DNA of 49,673 bases from Gilliamella sp. wkB108 (GTDB taxonomy: Bacteria > Pseudomonadota > Gammaproteobacteria > Enterobacterales > Orbaceae), in contig NZ_LZGM01000032.1 of NCBI RefSeq assembly GCF_001690195.1, positions 1 through 49,673 on the forward strand, written 5' to 3'. Below the pieces are notes generated by a model that did no database searches, was not told the origin of the DNA, and worked only from the letters and a program-made list of their open reading frames with translations. This document shows positions 28,859-36,790 of this stretch, piece by piece (positions within the stretch are counted from its first letter, which is position 1; each line of letters starts with the position of its first letter). Position numbers and translations under genes: made by a program.

Positions 28859-29298
28859 TAAAATTGCGCGTAAAAAATCAATACAAATAATATACACAGG
28901 CAATTTAAATTAATGTTAGCTCCATAGCAAAGGAATTAACAACAATTGTAGGCTGAGCGTTAATCTATAGTACAGCTTACATCAATGGTCATATAATAAT
29001 ATCGTTAGTATGAAGAATGAGCGTTACCTCTTGCTGTTTTGATTGTAGATTTAACACCTAATATTAAAACGGATAAAGCGTTATTTTGTAAGACCTTTGT
29101 CCTATTTAGTCGGAACTAGTACATGTTATTTTACCTAAAAATTACGCTTTAGCGTTCAGCCAGTCACGTTGGGAATAGCGAGTTCAAGTTCTGTACGTCT
29201 TACCACTGCTTTCTTCATTCTTTATTCGTTTTTTGTCTTTGTTTGTTATACTGTTCTTTTTTAGTTTAGATCCCAATGATCGAAGGGTTATTCTTATA
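28859..29298. other. Gap between nuclease remnant and DUF454 gene, with tRNA-Asp remnant
   Basis: No convincing ORF. The notable content is a 44-nt stretch at 29162-29205 that aligns without gaps to the 3' part of tRNA-Asp (separate entry). Remaining sequence shows no recognisable feature. Confidence 0.55.
29162..29205 (+). repeat. Decayed copy of the tRNA-Asp 3' half (possible old attachment site)
   Basis: Aligned without gaps to the last 44 nt of tRNA-Asp (27478-27521), 28 of 44 positions match. They include the anticodon GTCACG, the T-loop GTTC and the final CCA. Most of the changes are transitions (C/T, G/A), the pattern of a decaying duplicate. Together with the tRNA it brackets the nuclease remnant, as direct repeats bracket an element integrated at a tRNA 3' end. 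It could alternatively be a decayed tandem tRNA gene. Confidence 0.55.
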
Positions 29299-29667
29299 AT
29301 GTTAAAGAAATGGTTATATATTATTTTAGGTGGTGTAACTTTTGTCCTTGGAACGGTTGGCATTTTTGTTCCTCTTTTACCTACCGTGCCATTTTATTTA
29401 TTAACCGCTTATTTTTGGCTCAATAGTTCAAATCGTCTTTATAATTATTTTACGCATAGCCGTTATTATCAAACTTATATCCAACAGATGATCCTTGAAA
29501 AGAAAGCAACAAAATCTAATTTACTTAAAATGCTTATCATGGTTTTCATCGTTTTGTTAATCCCTTTTATACTGTTTAATTCTTTACATGTCAGAATTAT
29601 GTTAATCGTTGTTTTTTTAGCACACCTTATTTTTGGTTATCTTTATTTTCGCAAAACAAAAAAATAG
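29299..29667 (+). CDS. ybaN: DUF454 inner-membrane protein, YbaN-like
   Basis: A 122-aa membrane protein with the DUF454 signature: IILGGVTFVLGTVGIFVPLLP, then TVPFYLLTAYFWLNSS. Two or three further helices follow in the C-terminal half (IMVFIVLLIPFIL and IMLIVVFLAHLIFGYL). I choose ATG 29299 (MLKKWLYII), because homologues begin right at this first helix; a longer reading from an upstream TTG (29233) runs into the gene-free zone. Function unknown; E. coli YbaN is regulated with the priC region. It is convergent with the DHODH-like gene. Confidence 0.82.
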   Translation: MLKKWLYIILGGVTFVLGTVGIFVPLLPTVPFYLLTAYFWLNSSNRLYNYFTHSRYYQTYIQQMILEKKATKSNLLKMLIMVFIVLLIPFILFNSLHVRIMLIVVFLAHLIFGYLYFRKTKK

Positions 29668-29710
29668 CATTTTAATCAAGAACTGTTTGATTATTCAATA
29701 GAATAAACAA

Positions 29711-29730
29711 ATACAGGGCAAGCCCTGTAT
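29711..29730. terminator. Hairpin between DUF454 and DHODH-like genes
   Basis: ATACAGGGC and GCCCTGTAT form a 9-bp GC-rich inverted repeat separated by AA. A T-rich stretch follows on the minus strand, so it likely terminates the DHODH-like gene and may also act on the DUF454 transcript. Confidence 0.6.
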
Positions 29731-29773
29731 CGATATCAAGAGTAGTTAATTATATAGATTGAAGTATGTTGTG

Positions 29774-30829
29774 CTATTTTTGCAGACTTTTCTTTATTTC
29801 AATAGCGAGTAATGGGTTCCACATTGCGCCTGTAGCACTCATCACTGCATTCGCCCCATTTTTTATAAATTGATGATAATGTTCACTATTACTCACGCCA
29901 CCAACACCAATAATAGCAAATTTTAAGTCCATTTCCCGGCGATATTTAGCTAAACGAGCAACCATATCTAAACCTGCCCAGCGAATAGCATCTCCACAAA
30001 TTCCACCTTCAGGTCTTTTTTCTCCTAATGCAGGATGACCATTAGCGTCAATAGGTTTTGCTGAAAGTGTATTTATTGCACTTAATCCATCGATGATTGA
30101 ACCAACTCGGGTAAGTAATGAAATGATTCTTTCATCATCAGGGAAGTAAGCCAGTTTTAAAATAAGTGGTCTATCTGGAACAGCATTTTTGATCTCATTA
30201 ACAATACGCTCAACTCTACCTACATCAAAACAGAGTAGTTTACTTGCACCTTCGTTAGGACAACTTAAATTTGCCTCTAAAATCGGAGCATTGGTTTCTC
30301 TGACTAATTTTGCGGCTAATGCATAATCTTTTTCGATTTCGCCGTTACCTTTTGTTCCTTGGAAGCTTCCAATGACATATTGTCCATGTCCTGCTGATTT
30401 TACCGCATCAGCCATGTCTGGTTGCCATATATCTGGTGCAAAGGAGGGTACACCAAAAGAGTTAGTGATAGATAATGGTTGATTATAATTTGTATCGGCT
30501 AATACGGTATCAAGGTTGCACGTTAGCTTACCTTTAGGATGAACAGATAAAACATTCGGTAATGGGTGACATTTTTGAAATTGTGTTCTTACTGTTTTAT
30601 AGACGCATAAATCAAATCCATACGCAAAAGCAGCTTTAATATACTTGGCGTTTAATAACGGACCCGCAGGCTGACCAAATGGTAAATTTACATCAAGATT
30701 TAAAAATTTGGTCGGTTTAGTGGTATTTTGTTCTGCTTTATCTAATTGAGCGAACAGTCCAAAAGGTCCTTGGGCATAATTATCTTCATAACTGATACTT
30801 GGGTTATAAAACGGAATCAAAGGTTTCAT
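29774..30829 (-). CDS. Class 1-type dihydroorotate dehydrogenase-like flavoprotein
   Basis: FMN-dependent TIM-barrel enzyme of the dihydroorotate dehydrogenase family, 351 aa. NLSCPNEG places a Cys at residue 190 where class 1 enzymes (e.g. Lactococcus PyrDA) have their catalytic base; class 2 enzymes such as E. coli PyrD use Ser. Other family blocks are FGQPAGPLLNA (about 51), NSFGVPSF, LILKLAYF, INTLSA and GVGGVSNSEHYHQFI. No pyrK-like gene lies beside it, which favours the 1A type that hands electrons to fumarate. It has a good AGGAG site before the ATG and a leader with its own terminator upstream. The enzyme could act on another dihydropyrimidine; orotate synthesis is inference. Confidence 0.82.
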   Translation of the reverse strand: MKPLIPFYNPSISYEDNYAQGPFGLFAQLDKAEQNTTKPTKFLNLDVNLPFGQPAGPLLNAKYIKAAFAYGFDLCVYKTVRTQFQKCHPLPNVLSVHPKGKLTCNLDTVLADTNYNQPLSITNSFGVPSFAPDIWQPDMADAVKSAGHGQYVIGSFQGTKGNGEIEKDYALAAKLVRETNAPILEANLSCPNEGASKLLCFDVGRVERIVNEIKNAVPDRPLILKLAYFPDDERIISLLTRVGSIIDGLSAINTLSAKPIDANGHPALGEKRPEGGICGDAIRWAGLDMVARLAKYRREMDLKFAIIGVGGVSNSEHYHQFIKNGANAVMSATGAMWNPLLAIEIKKSLQK

Positions 30830-31004
30830 ATTGTCTCCTGTTGCTAAATGGTATAGAAATGGTTTTGATTAAAAAGATGAGCTGGAAATGAAATGGGCAT
30901 TTTTTTAAAGCAAAAAAAATCCTCCATATAGGAGGATCAATAAATAATAAGATTAAAAGAGAATGATATCGTTGTTTTGATTTTGAGTTGTGCATAACTA
31001 TCAT
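30804..31004 (-). CDS. Candidate leader peptide of the DHODH-like gene
   Basis: A 66-codon ORF beginning MIVMHNSKSK about 30 nt after the predicted transcription start. It runs over a U-rich stretch (encoding SLLILLFI), then through the terminator hairpin (encoding DPPIWRIFF), and overlaps the first codons of the DHODH-like gene by 26 nt. The layout resembles the E. coli pyrBI leader, where a translating ribosome opens the attenuator. The peptide itself has no recognisable function. It may be a chance ORF. Confidence 0.4.
   Translation of the reverse strand: MIVMHNSKSKQRYHSLLILLFIDPPIWRIFFALKKCPFHFQLIFLIKTISIPFSNRRQYETFDSVL
30912..30937 (-). terminator. Intrinsic terminator (attenuator) in the DHODH-like leader
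   Basis: On the minus strand ATCCTCC and GGAGGAT make a perfect 7-bp stem with a 5-nt loop, followed by eight T. It lies between the predicted promoter and the gene, about 80 nt before the start codon, and is preceded by a U-rich segment (30938-30967). This is the arrangement of a transcription attenuator. Confidence 0.75.
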
Positions 31005-31036
31005 AACCGTCTTCTCTTTAAAGTGAGCTGACAGGC

Positions 31037-31064
31037 ATTGTAGCTTAATAAAAATAAAGTTCAA
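31037..31064 (-). promoter_or_regulatory. Promoter of the DHODH-like gene
   Basis: On the minus strand TTGAAC (31064-31059) and TACAAT (31042-31037) are separated by 16 nt, a good sigma-70 promoter. Transcription would begin near 31030, giving a leader of about 200 nt. Confidence 0.6.
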
Positions 31065-31365
31065 GCCTAAATTGTTTAAAAATATATAAGTAAATGAAAT
31101 AGTTATAATGTTTTTTTTTAGATTTTTAATTACTCTCCAGTTTAAATAATCATCAGTTTAGGTAATAAATAGTCAATACTTTATTATTCAAATATTGAAT
31201 AATTAGCTAAAACATTAATAAATAGATAAAATTTGCTGTCGAAAAAATGATACTCGTTAAGGATTAATAGGTTTAATGTAAGTAATGTAAGTAGAGAATG
31301 ATAATAAGTAATGTTATTATTACCGGTAACACAGAATTCCAAATAAAATAATTAGGTATATAACA
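31065..31365. other. Intergenic region before the fumarate-reductase-like cluster
   Basis: About 300 nt, no gene. It contains a tandem TAATGTAAG repeat at 31274-31291 and an ATAATA/TATTAT inverted repeat near 31301-31320, both candidate operator sites for the downstream cluster. I saw no good FNR site (TTGAT-N4-ATCAA) here. Confidence 0.5.
31274..31291 (+). repeat. Tandem TAATGTAAG repeat upstream of the flavoprotein gene
   Basis: Two exact 9-bp copies in direct repeat (31274-31282 and 31283-31291). A third partial copy, TAATGTTA, begins at 31309. It ends about 75 nt before the start codon, so it may bind a regulator; unproven. Confidence 0.4.
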
Positions 31366-34137
31366 ATGCAAAATAAAAATATTTTTAAATCGTTAACGTT
31401 ACCAAATGGAGTTGAATTAAAAAATCGGATTATGATGGCGCCGATGACGACATGTTCAGGATTTTATGAAGGATCTGTTACAAATGATTTAATTGAGTAT
31501 TACCGAGCCAGAGCTGGGGAAATAGGTACAATTATTGTTGAATGTGGTTTTGTTGATGATAAAGGATTAGCCTTTCCTGGTGCTATCGGTTTAGATAGTG
31601 ATGATAAAATTGAAGGTTTAGCTAAAATCGCCCATGCTATAAAGGAAAAAGGTTCAAAAGCCATTATCCAAGTTTATCACGGAGGGCGTATGGTTGAGCC
31701 GAAATTAATTGGCGGACAAACACCAGTAGGACCTAGCGCTATTGCCGCACCCCGCCCTAATGCTCCAACCCCAACAGAATTAACCGCCGATGAAGTTGAT
31801 GATATGCTTAATAAGTTTGGGCATGCAGTTCGTCGAGCTATTCAAGCCGGATTTGATGGAGTAGAGCTTCATGGAGCAAATACCTATTTAATTCAACAAT
31901 TTTATTCACCTAATTCTAATCAAAGAAAGGATAAGTGGGGTGGAAACCGTGATAATCGAGCAAGATTTCCATTAGCTGTATTAGAGCTTACTCATGATAT
32001 GGTTAAGCAATATGCAAACAAAGATTTTATCGTCGGTTATCGATTCTCACCAGAAGAATTAGAAGTGCCGGGTATTCGTTTTGATGATTCAATGTATTTA
32101 TTAGAAAAGCTCGCTGAAAAAGGACTTGATTATGTCCATTTTTCTATGGGAGCGATTCTTCGTCCATCGATTGTTGATACTCAAGATCCAACACCTTTGA
32201 TAAATAAATATGTCGCTATGCGCTCAGCGACTTTGGCTAAAATTCCCGTTGTTGGCGTTGGAAATGTTGTTAATCAAAGTGATGTAGAGGCTGCATTTGA
32301 AAATGGTTATGATTTAGTAGCTGTAGGACGAGCATGTATAGCTTATCCTGATTGGCTTGATCGGATTAAACAAGGTGAAAAATTAGAGTTAGCGATTAAC
32401 AGTGATAAACGTGAGGAACTCAATATTCCAATGCCTTTATGGCATTTTCCTCTTGTTGAGAGCTTAATTCGGGATGTCAATCTCACTGTTAAAAAATTTA
32501 AACCTGGAAATTTTCAAGAGAAAGTTAATGATGAGTCTTATGAATTTTTGATTAATGTTGAGCTAGGTAAAGACTTTATTAAGGATATGCAATTAGTTAA
32601 CGCCAAAGAGTTTAATCATGAAATAAGTGATAATTTTTCGGTTATTAAAAATAAAATTATTGAATCAAACAGTCCTCATGTTGATGCTATATCAGGTGCA
32701 ACGACTCAATGTGAGGCCTTCAAAAAAGCAGTCACTAAAGCAATGGCTAAATCCAATAAAGAAGCTATTTTGGCTGAAGGTGGTGATCCTAATGATAAAA
32801 CCTATGACATTGTTGTGGTTGGTAGCGGTGGAGCAGGACTTGCGGCAGCTATTCAAGCCCATGATTTAGGTTCCAATGTCGTTATTGTTGAAAAAATGTC
32901 TATAATTGGTGGTAACACCAATAAGGCTTCAGCTGGTATGAATGCAGCCGAAACAAAATTCCAAAAATTAAAAGGTATTGTCGATAGTAAGGATCTTTTT
33001 TATAAAGAAACCATGATTGGTGGTAAAAATAAAAATAATCCTGATTTATTACGTTATTTTGTTGAACATGCTCCTGATGCAATTGATTGGTTAGATAATA
33101 ATGGTATTGAATTAAGTGGTATTACTACGACCGGTGGGATGAGTATTGATCGAACTCATCGTCCGGAAAGTGGGACGGCGGTAGGTGGTTTTCTAATCAG
33201 TGGATTAGTGAAGAATATTAATAAACGAGGTATTGAAGTGATGTTAGATACCTCTGTTACTGAAATTTTGACTGAAAATCATAAAGTTATTGGTGTTAAA
33301 GCTGTTGATGAAGACGGCACTATCCAGACAATAAAAGCAAAGGCCGTTATTATTGCAACAGGTGGTTTTAGCGCTAATAAACAAATGGTTGAGAAATATC
33401 GTCCAGACCTTAAAGGATTTGTTACCACCAATCATAAAGGAGCGACGGGTTCAGGCATTATGATTTTAGAAAAACTTGGTGCTGGAACTGTAGATATGAG
33501 TGAAATACAAATCCATCCAACAGTTGAACAAACTACTTCATATTTAATTTCAGAATCGATTCGAGGTGGTGGTGCTATTTTGGTTTCCCAAGCGGGTAAG
33601 CGTTTTGTAAATGAACTTGATACACGCGATAAAGTTTCTGCTGAAATTATTAAATTACCTGAACACTATGCCTATATTTTGTTTGATCAGCAAATTCGAG
33701 TAGAAAATAAATCAGTTGAGGAATACGTATCACATGATTTAGTTATCCAAGGTGCAACGATTAGTGAATTGGCACAAAAATTATCTATTGATGCTCAAAG
33801 CTTAACAAAAACAGTTGAACGTTATAATCAATTTGTTGATAAAAAACAGGATCAAGATTTTGGTCGAACTACTGGTATGCGACATCAAATTTGTAAGTCA
33901 CCTTTTTATGCAATTAAAATTGCACCTGGTATTCATCATACTATGGGGGGAGTAACTATTAATACCCAAACACAAGTTTTAGATACTGATAAACATGTGA
34001 TTCAGGGAGTTTTTGCCGCCGGTGAAGTTGTAGGTGGGGTACATGGTGCAAACCGTATAGGTGGAAATGCGGTTGCTGATATTATTATCTTTGGTATGCA
34101 AGCCGGTAAAAAAGCATCAGATTACATTAAAAATTAA
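31366..34137 (+). CDS. Cytosolic NADH-dependent fumarate-reductase-like flavoprotein (OYE-FMN_bind-FAD_binding_2)
   Basis: A 923-aa three-domain flavoprotein. Residues 1-350 are an Old Yellow Enzyme barrel (HGANTYLIQQFYSPNSNQR motif), the likely NADH entry site. Residues 365-455 are an FMN_bind domain with the flavinylation motif DAISGAT, Thr446 being the expected covalent FMN attachment. Residues 477-923 are a fumarate-reductase FAD domain (VVVGSGGAGLAAA). Its active-site residues match those of Shewanella flavocytochrome c: His717 (IHPT), Arg754 (DTRDK, proton donor), HHTMGG at 857 and Arg897 (GANRIGG). There is no signal peptide, so it is cytosolic, as in the Klebsiella NADH:fumarate reductase of the same build. 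The ApbE gene follows at once. A different enoate (acrylate, urocanate) as substrate is possible but less likely given the residues. Confidence 0.88.
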   Translation: MQNKNIFKSLTLPNGVELKNRIMMAPMTTCSGFYEGSVTNDLIEYYRARAGEIGTIIVECGFVDDKGLAFPGAIGLDSDDKIEGLAKIAHAIKEKGSKAIIQVYHGGRMVEPKLIGGQTPVGPSAIAAPRPNAPTPTELTADEVDDMLNKFGHAVRRAIQAGFDGVELHGANTYLIQQFYSPNSNQRKDKWGGNRDNRARFPLAVLELTHDMVKQYANKDFIVGYRFSPEELEVPGIRFDDSMYLLEKLAEKGLDYVHFSMGAILRPSIVDTQDPTPLINKYVAMRSATLAKIPVVGVGNVVNQSDVEAAFENGYDLVAVGRACIAYPDWLDRIKQGEKLELAINSDKREELNIPMPLWHFPLVESLIRDVNLTVKKFKPGNFQEKVNDESYEFLINVELGKDFIKDMQLVNAKEFNHEISDNFSVIKNKIIESNSPHVDAISGATTQCEAFKKAVTKAMAKSNKEAILAEGGDPNDKTYDIVVVGSGGAGLAAAIQAHDLGSNVVIVEKMSIIGGNTNKASAGMNAAETKFQKLKGIVDSKDLFYKETMIGGKNKNNPDLLRYFVEHAPDAIDWLDNNGIELSGITTTGGMSIDRTHRPESGTAVGGFLISGLVKNINKRGIEVMLDTSVTEILTENHKVIGVKAVDEDGTIQTIKAKAVIIATGGFSANKQMVEKYRPDLKGFVTTNHKGATGSGIMILEKLGAGTVDMSEIQIHPTVEQTTSYLISESIRGGGAILVSQAGKRFVNELDTRDKVSAEIIKLPEHYAYILFDQQIRVENKSVEEYVSHDLVIQGATISELAQKLSIDAQSLTKTVERYNQFVDKKQDQDFGRTTGMRHQICKSPFYAIKIAPGIHHTMGGVTINTQTQVLDTDKHVIQGVFAAGEVVGGVHGANRIGGNAVADIIIFGMQAGKKASDYIKN

Positions 34138-34166
34138 TTAACTGTTGTTATTTGAGTTTGTTTGAT

Positions 34167-35132
34167 ATGGTGAATTCAACTTACCAATATACCCAAACTT
34201 TGCTGGGAACTACCGTTTCTTTGATACTTATAGAACCCAATGAAACGGTAGCTCAAGTTGTTTTTGATACCATAACACAACTTGAAAATAGACTGACCGT
34301 TAATCGGCCGATTTCAGAAGTTATGTTAATAAATTTAGCTGCTGGAGAACATTCGGTTGTAGTGAGTCGATCAGTTTTCTCTTTAATAGAACAAGCTCAA
34401 AAAGTGAGTCTATATCCTGATAGTTGTTTTAATTTTGCCATTGGGCCGTTGGTTAAACTTTGGAAGATTGGGTTTAAAGGAGATCGAGTCCCCACCGAGG
34501 AGCAAATAAAACAACAGTTATTATTAACAGATCCAAAGGATATAGTGCTTAACCCTGAAGATCATTCCATTTTTTTAACAAAAAGAGGAATGGAAATTGA
34601 TTTGGGAGCAATAGCCAAAGGCTATATAGCAGATGTCGTAAGATTAATTTTACATCAACATAATATAGATCAAGCCATCATCAATTTAGGGGGAAATGTT
34701 CTGACATTAGGTCAATCACCTTTAAATGATGATGGATATTGGCATGTAGGATTGAGAAAACCATTTTCCGTAACTAATGAATTAGCTGGAATTATTAAAG
34801 TTAAAAATAAGTCTGTGGTGACATCGGGTATTTATGAACGTTTTTTTATCCAGAATGATCGCCTCTATCATCATATTTTTGATCCTTTGACTGGCTACCC
34901 ATTAGATAATGAATTTGAAAGTGTCACCGTTATTTCGAACTCTTCATTAGAAGGGGATATTTATTCTACTTTTTTATATGGATTAGGTTTGGAAAGAGGG
35001 CGAGATTTTTTGAAAAAACATCAACATTTATCAGCCGTTTTTTTGTTGAAAAATAAAACAATAGTACTAATAAATTCTGAAAATTTCTCTTTCCTGTTAC
35101 TTGATAAGCAATATGCAATGAGCTTTAGCTAA
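34167..35132 (+). CDS. apbE: ApbE-type FMN transferase
   Basis: Transfers FMN from FAD to a Thr in the SGAT motif of partner proteins. Family blocks: LLGTTVSLILIEP at the N-terminus, DLGAIAKGYIADVV near residue 160, NLGGNVLTLGQ, VVTSGIYERFF, HHIFDPLTGYPL and the Asp/Thr metal motif in GDIYSTFLYGLG. About 320 aa without lipobox or signal peptide, so cytosolic, unlike the exported form serving Nqr/Rnf. That fits a cytosolic target, the flavoprotein encoded immediately upstream. The start is uncertain: TTG 34152 and ATG 34167 are both in frame, and neither has a strong ribosome site; I took the ATG. Confidence 0.93.
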   Translation: MVNSTYQYTQTLLGTTVSLILIEPNETVAQVVFDTITQLENRLTVNRPISEVMLINLAAGEHSVVVSRSVFSLIEQAQKVSLYPDSCFNFAIGPLVKLWKIGFKGDRVPTEEQIKQQLLLTDPKDIVLNPEDHSIFLTKRGMEIDLGAIAKGYIADVVRLILHQHNIDQAIINLGGNVLTLGQSPLNDDGYWHVGLRKPFSVTNELAGIIKVKNKSVVTSGIYERFFIQNDRLYHHIFDPLTGYPLDNEFESVTVISNSSLEGDIYSTFLYGLGLERGRDFLKKHQHLSAVFLLKNKTIVLINSENFSFLLLDKQYAMSFS

Positions 35133-35224
35133 TCAATCAATATAACTCTTTTATCACTTTTATTAACAGTGTCTATATTTGATTATGAATAAAATTCAGT
35201 GAATTAAATTAAAAGGAAACTACT

Positions 35225-36685
35225 ATGAATATAGTGAAAAAACCACCAGTAAAATGGTTACCACTAATCATTATTGCTGCTATTTCGGCAGTATTATGGT
35301 TATTTGTTCCTCCTCCGGAAGGCATAAGTATTGAAGGTTGGCATACAAGTATCATTTTTGTAGCAACTATTGCTTGTATTGTGGCTGAAATAATGCCTAT
35401 TGGGGCTATCGGTCTATTGGCGATCACTGTGTTTGCAGTACTAAGACCTTCAGGTGCGACGAATGCAACTGATTCGATAAAAATCGCTTTGAGTGAATTA
35501 AATAGTAGCCTTATTTGGCTAATCGTTATTGCATTTATGATCGCTCGAGGTTTTATAAAAACAGGATTAAGCAAACGTATTGCTTATTATTTGGTTAAGA
35601 TTTTAGGCAAAAATACGTTGGGATTAGCTTATGGTTTATCAGTCACCGATATTGCTTTGGCGCCTGCAATTCCAAGTACTACAGCTCGTGCCGGGGGAGT
35701 TATTTATCCTATTGCTGAGGCCTTATCGATTAACTTTAATTCTAATCCTAAAGATGAGTCAAGAAATCGAATTGGTACTTTTTTGATGTTAACGATTAGT
35801 CATGTCAATGATATTACTTCGGCTATGTTTTTAACTGCTTTTACCGGGAATTTATTGGCAGCCAAACTAGTGACAACGTCACTTGGTATCACTTTAGGTT
35901 GGGGACAATGGTTTATTGCGGCTATAGTTCCTTGCTTAGTTTCATTTATTGTTATTCCTATTGTCATTTATTTATTAACCAATCCAGAACTTAAAAAAAC
36001 CCCTCAAGCACCTAAATTAGCGGCTGATGAGTTAAAAAAAATGGGCAGAATAAGTCTTAAAGAAACTATTATGGGACTAACTGTTATCTTATTACTGGTA
36101 TTATGGATTTTCGGTAATAACTTTGGCATTGAAGGAACAACCACAGCTTTTATTGGTTTAACTATACTAATATTAACTGGCGTATTAAGCTGGGATGATA
36201 TAAAAGGTGAGAAGGCAGCATGGGATACACTGATTTGGTTTGCCGCTTTATTAATGATGGCAGGTCAAGTGAATAAACTAAATGTAACTAGATGGTTAGG
36301 TGACACAATTGGTAAAGCCGTCCAAGGTCATTTAGGTGAAAGTAGTTGGGTTGTTGTTTTGATTATTTTATGTGTAGCTTATGTCTATTTACATTACTTC
36401 TTTGCTAGTGGTAATGCACATATTGCCGCATTATTCCCTGTATTTTTATCTGTGGCAATTGCACTTGGTGTGCCTACATTCATAGCTATTTTTGCATTAG
36501 TTATCTGTACTAACTATTTTGGCTCAATTACCCAATTTGCTAATGCCAGAAATCCTTTACTTTTTGCCGAAGGTTTTGTTCCAGTAAAAACATGGTGGAA
36601 AGTAGGTTTTATCTGTAGTGTAGTTAATTTATTAATTGTGTTTACTGTAGGTATTTTGTGGTGGAAGATTATCGGACTAGGTTGA
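35225..36685 (+). CDS. DASS-family dicarboxylate/succinate antiporter (CitT/TtdT-like)
   Basis: A 486-aa membrane transporter of the divalent anion:Na+ symporter family, the same length as E. coli CitT and TtdT (487). About 12 helices are visible, with family motifs IPSTTARAGGVIYP near 150, THxND-like SHVNDITSAMF, and ASGNAHIAALFP near 400. CitT and TtdT exchange citrate or tartrate for succinate. Placed after a fumarate-reductase-like enzyme and ApbE, it most likely imports fumarate (or a precursor such as malate or tartrate) and exports succinate. A clear AAAAGGAAAC site precedes the ATG, and a terminator follows the stop. Confidence 0.88.
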   Translation: MNIVKKPPVKWLPLIIIAAISAVLWLFVPPPEGISIEGWHTSIIFVATIACIVAEIMPIGAIGLLAITVFAVLRPSGATNATDSIKIALSELNSSLIWLIVIAFMIARGFIKTGLSKRIAYYLVKILGKNTLGLAYGLSVTDIALAPAIPSTTARAGGVIYPIAEALSINFNSNPKDESRNRIGTFLMLTISHVNDITSAMFLTAFTGNLLAAKLVTTSLGITLGWGQWFIAAIVPCLVSFIVIPIVIYLLTNPELKKTPQAPKLAADELKKMGRISLKETIMGLTVILLLVLWIFGNNFGIEGTTTAFIGLTILILTGVLSWDDIKGEKAAWDTLIWFAALLMMAGQVNKLNVTRWLGDTIGKAVQGHLGESSWVVVLIILCVAYVYLHYFFASGNAHIAALFPVFLSVAIALGVPTFIAIFALVICTNYFGSITQFANARNPLLFAEGFVPVKTWWKVGFICSVVNLLIVFTVGILWWKIIGLG

Positions 36686-36726
36686 TAATTACTGCTAAAA
36701 ATCTATTTTGCAATATATCTGTTTTT

Positions 36727-36756
36727 ATACCGCCAACTGTCATTGGCGGTATTTTT
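36727..36756 (+). terminator. Terminator of the flavoprotein-apbE-transporter cluster
   Basis: ATACCGCCAA and TTGGCGGTAT form a 10-bp stem with a 6-nt loop, followed by T5. The T run exists only on the plus strand, so it ends the transporter transcript. Confidence 0.9.
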
Positions 36757-36790
36757 ATTGTTTATATAGTGAATTCATATTGTTATTAAA

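Noticed and set aside
30804-31004. Leader as a leucine/isoleucine attenuator of the ilv/leu type
   Set aside because: It has several Leu and Ile codons, but the downstream gene is not an amino-acid biosynthesis gene and the ORF runs through the hairpin, which fits the pyrBI design better.
31004-31064. Longer 86-codon version of the leader ORF
   Set aside because: It would start at the -35 box and run through the predicted promoter, so the first 20 codons would not be transcribed.
31140-31365. FNR or CRP control site for the fumarate-reductase-like cluster
   Set aside because: Searched for TTGAT-N4-ATCAA and TGTGA-N6-TCACA; nothing close enough to report.
35209-35574. 121-codon minus-strand ORF
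   Set aside because: Antisense to the transporter gene start, repetitive Ile/Ala composition; shadow ORF.
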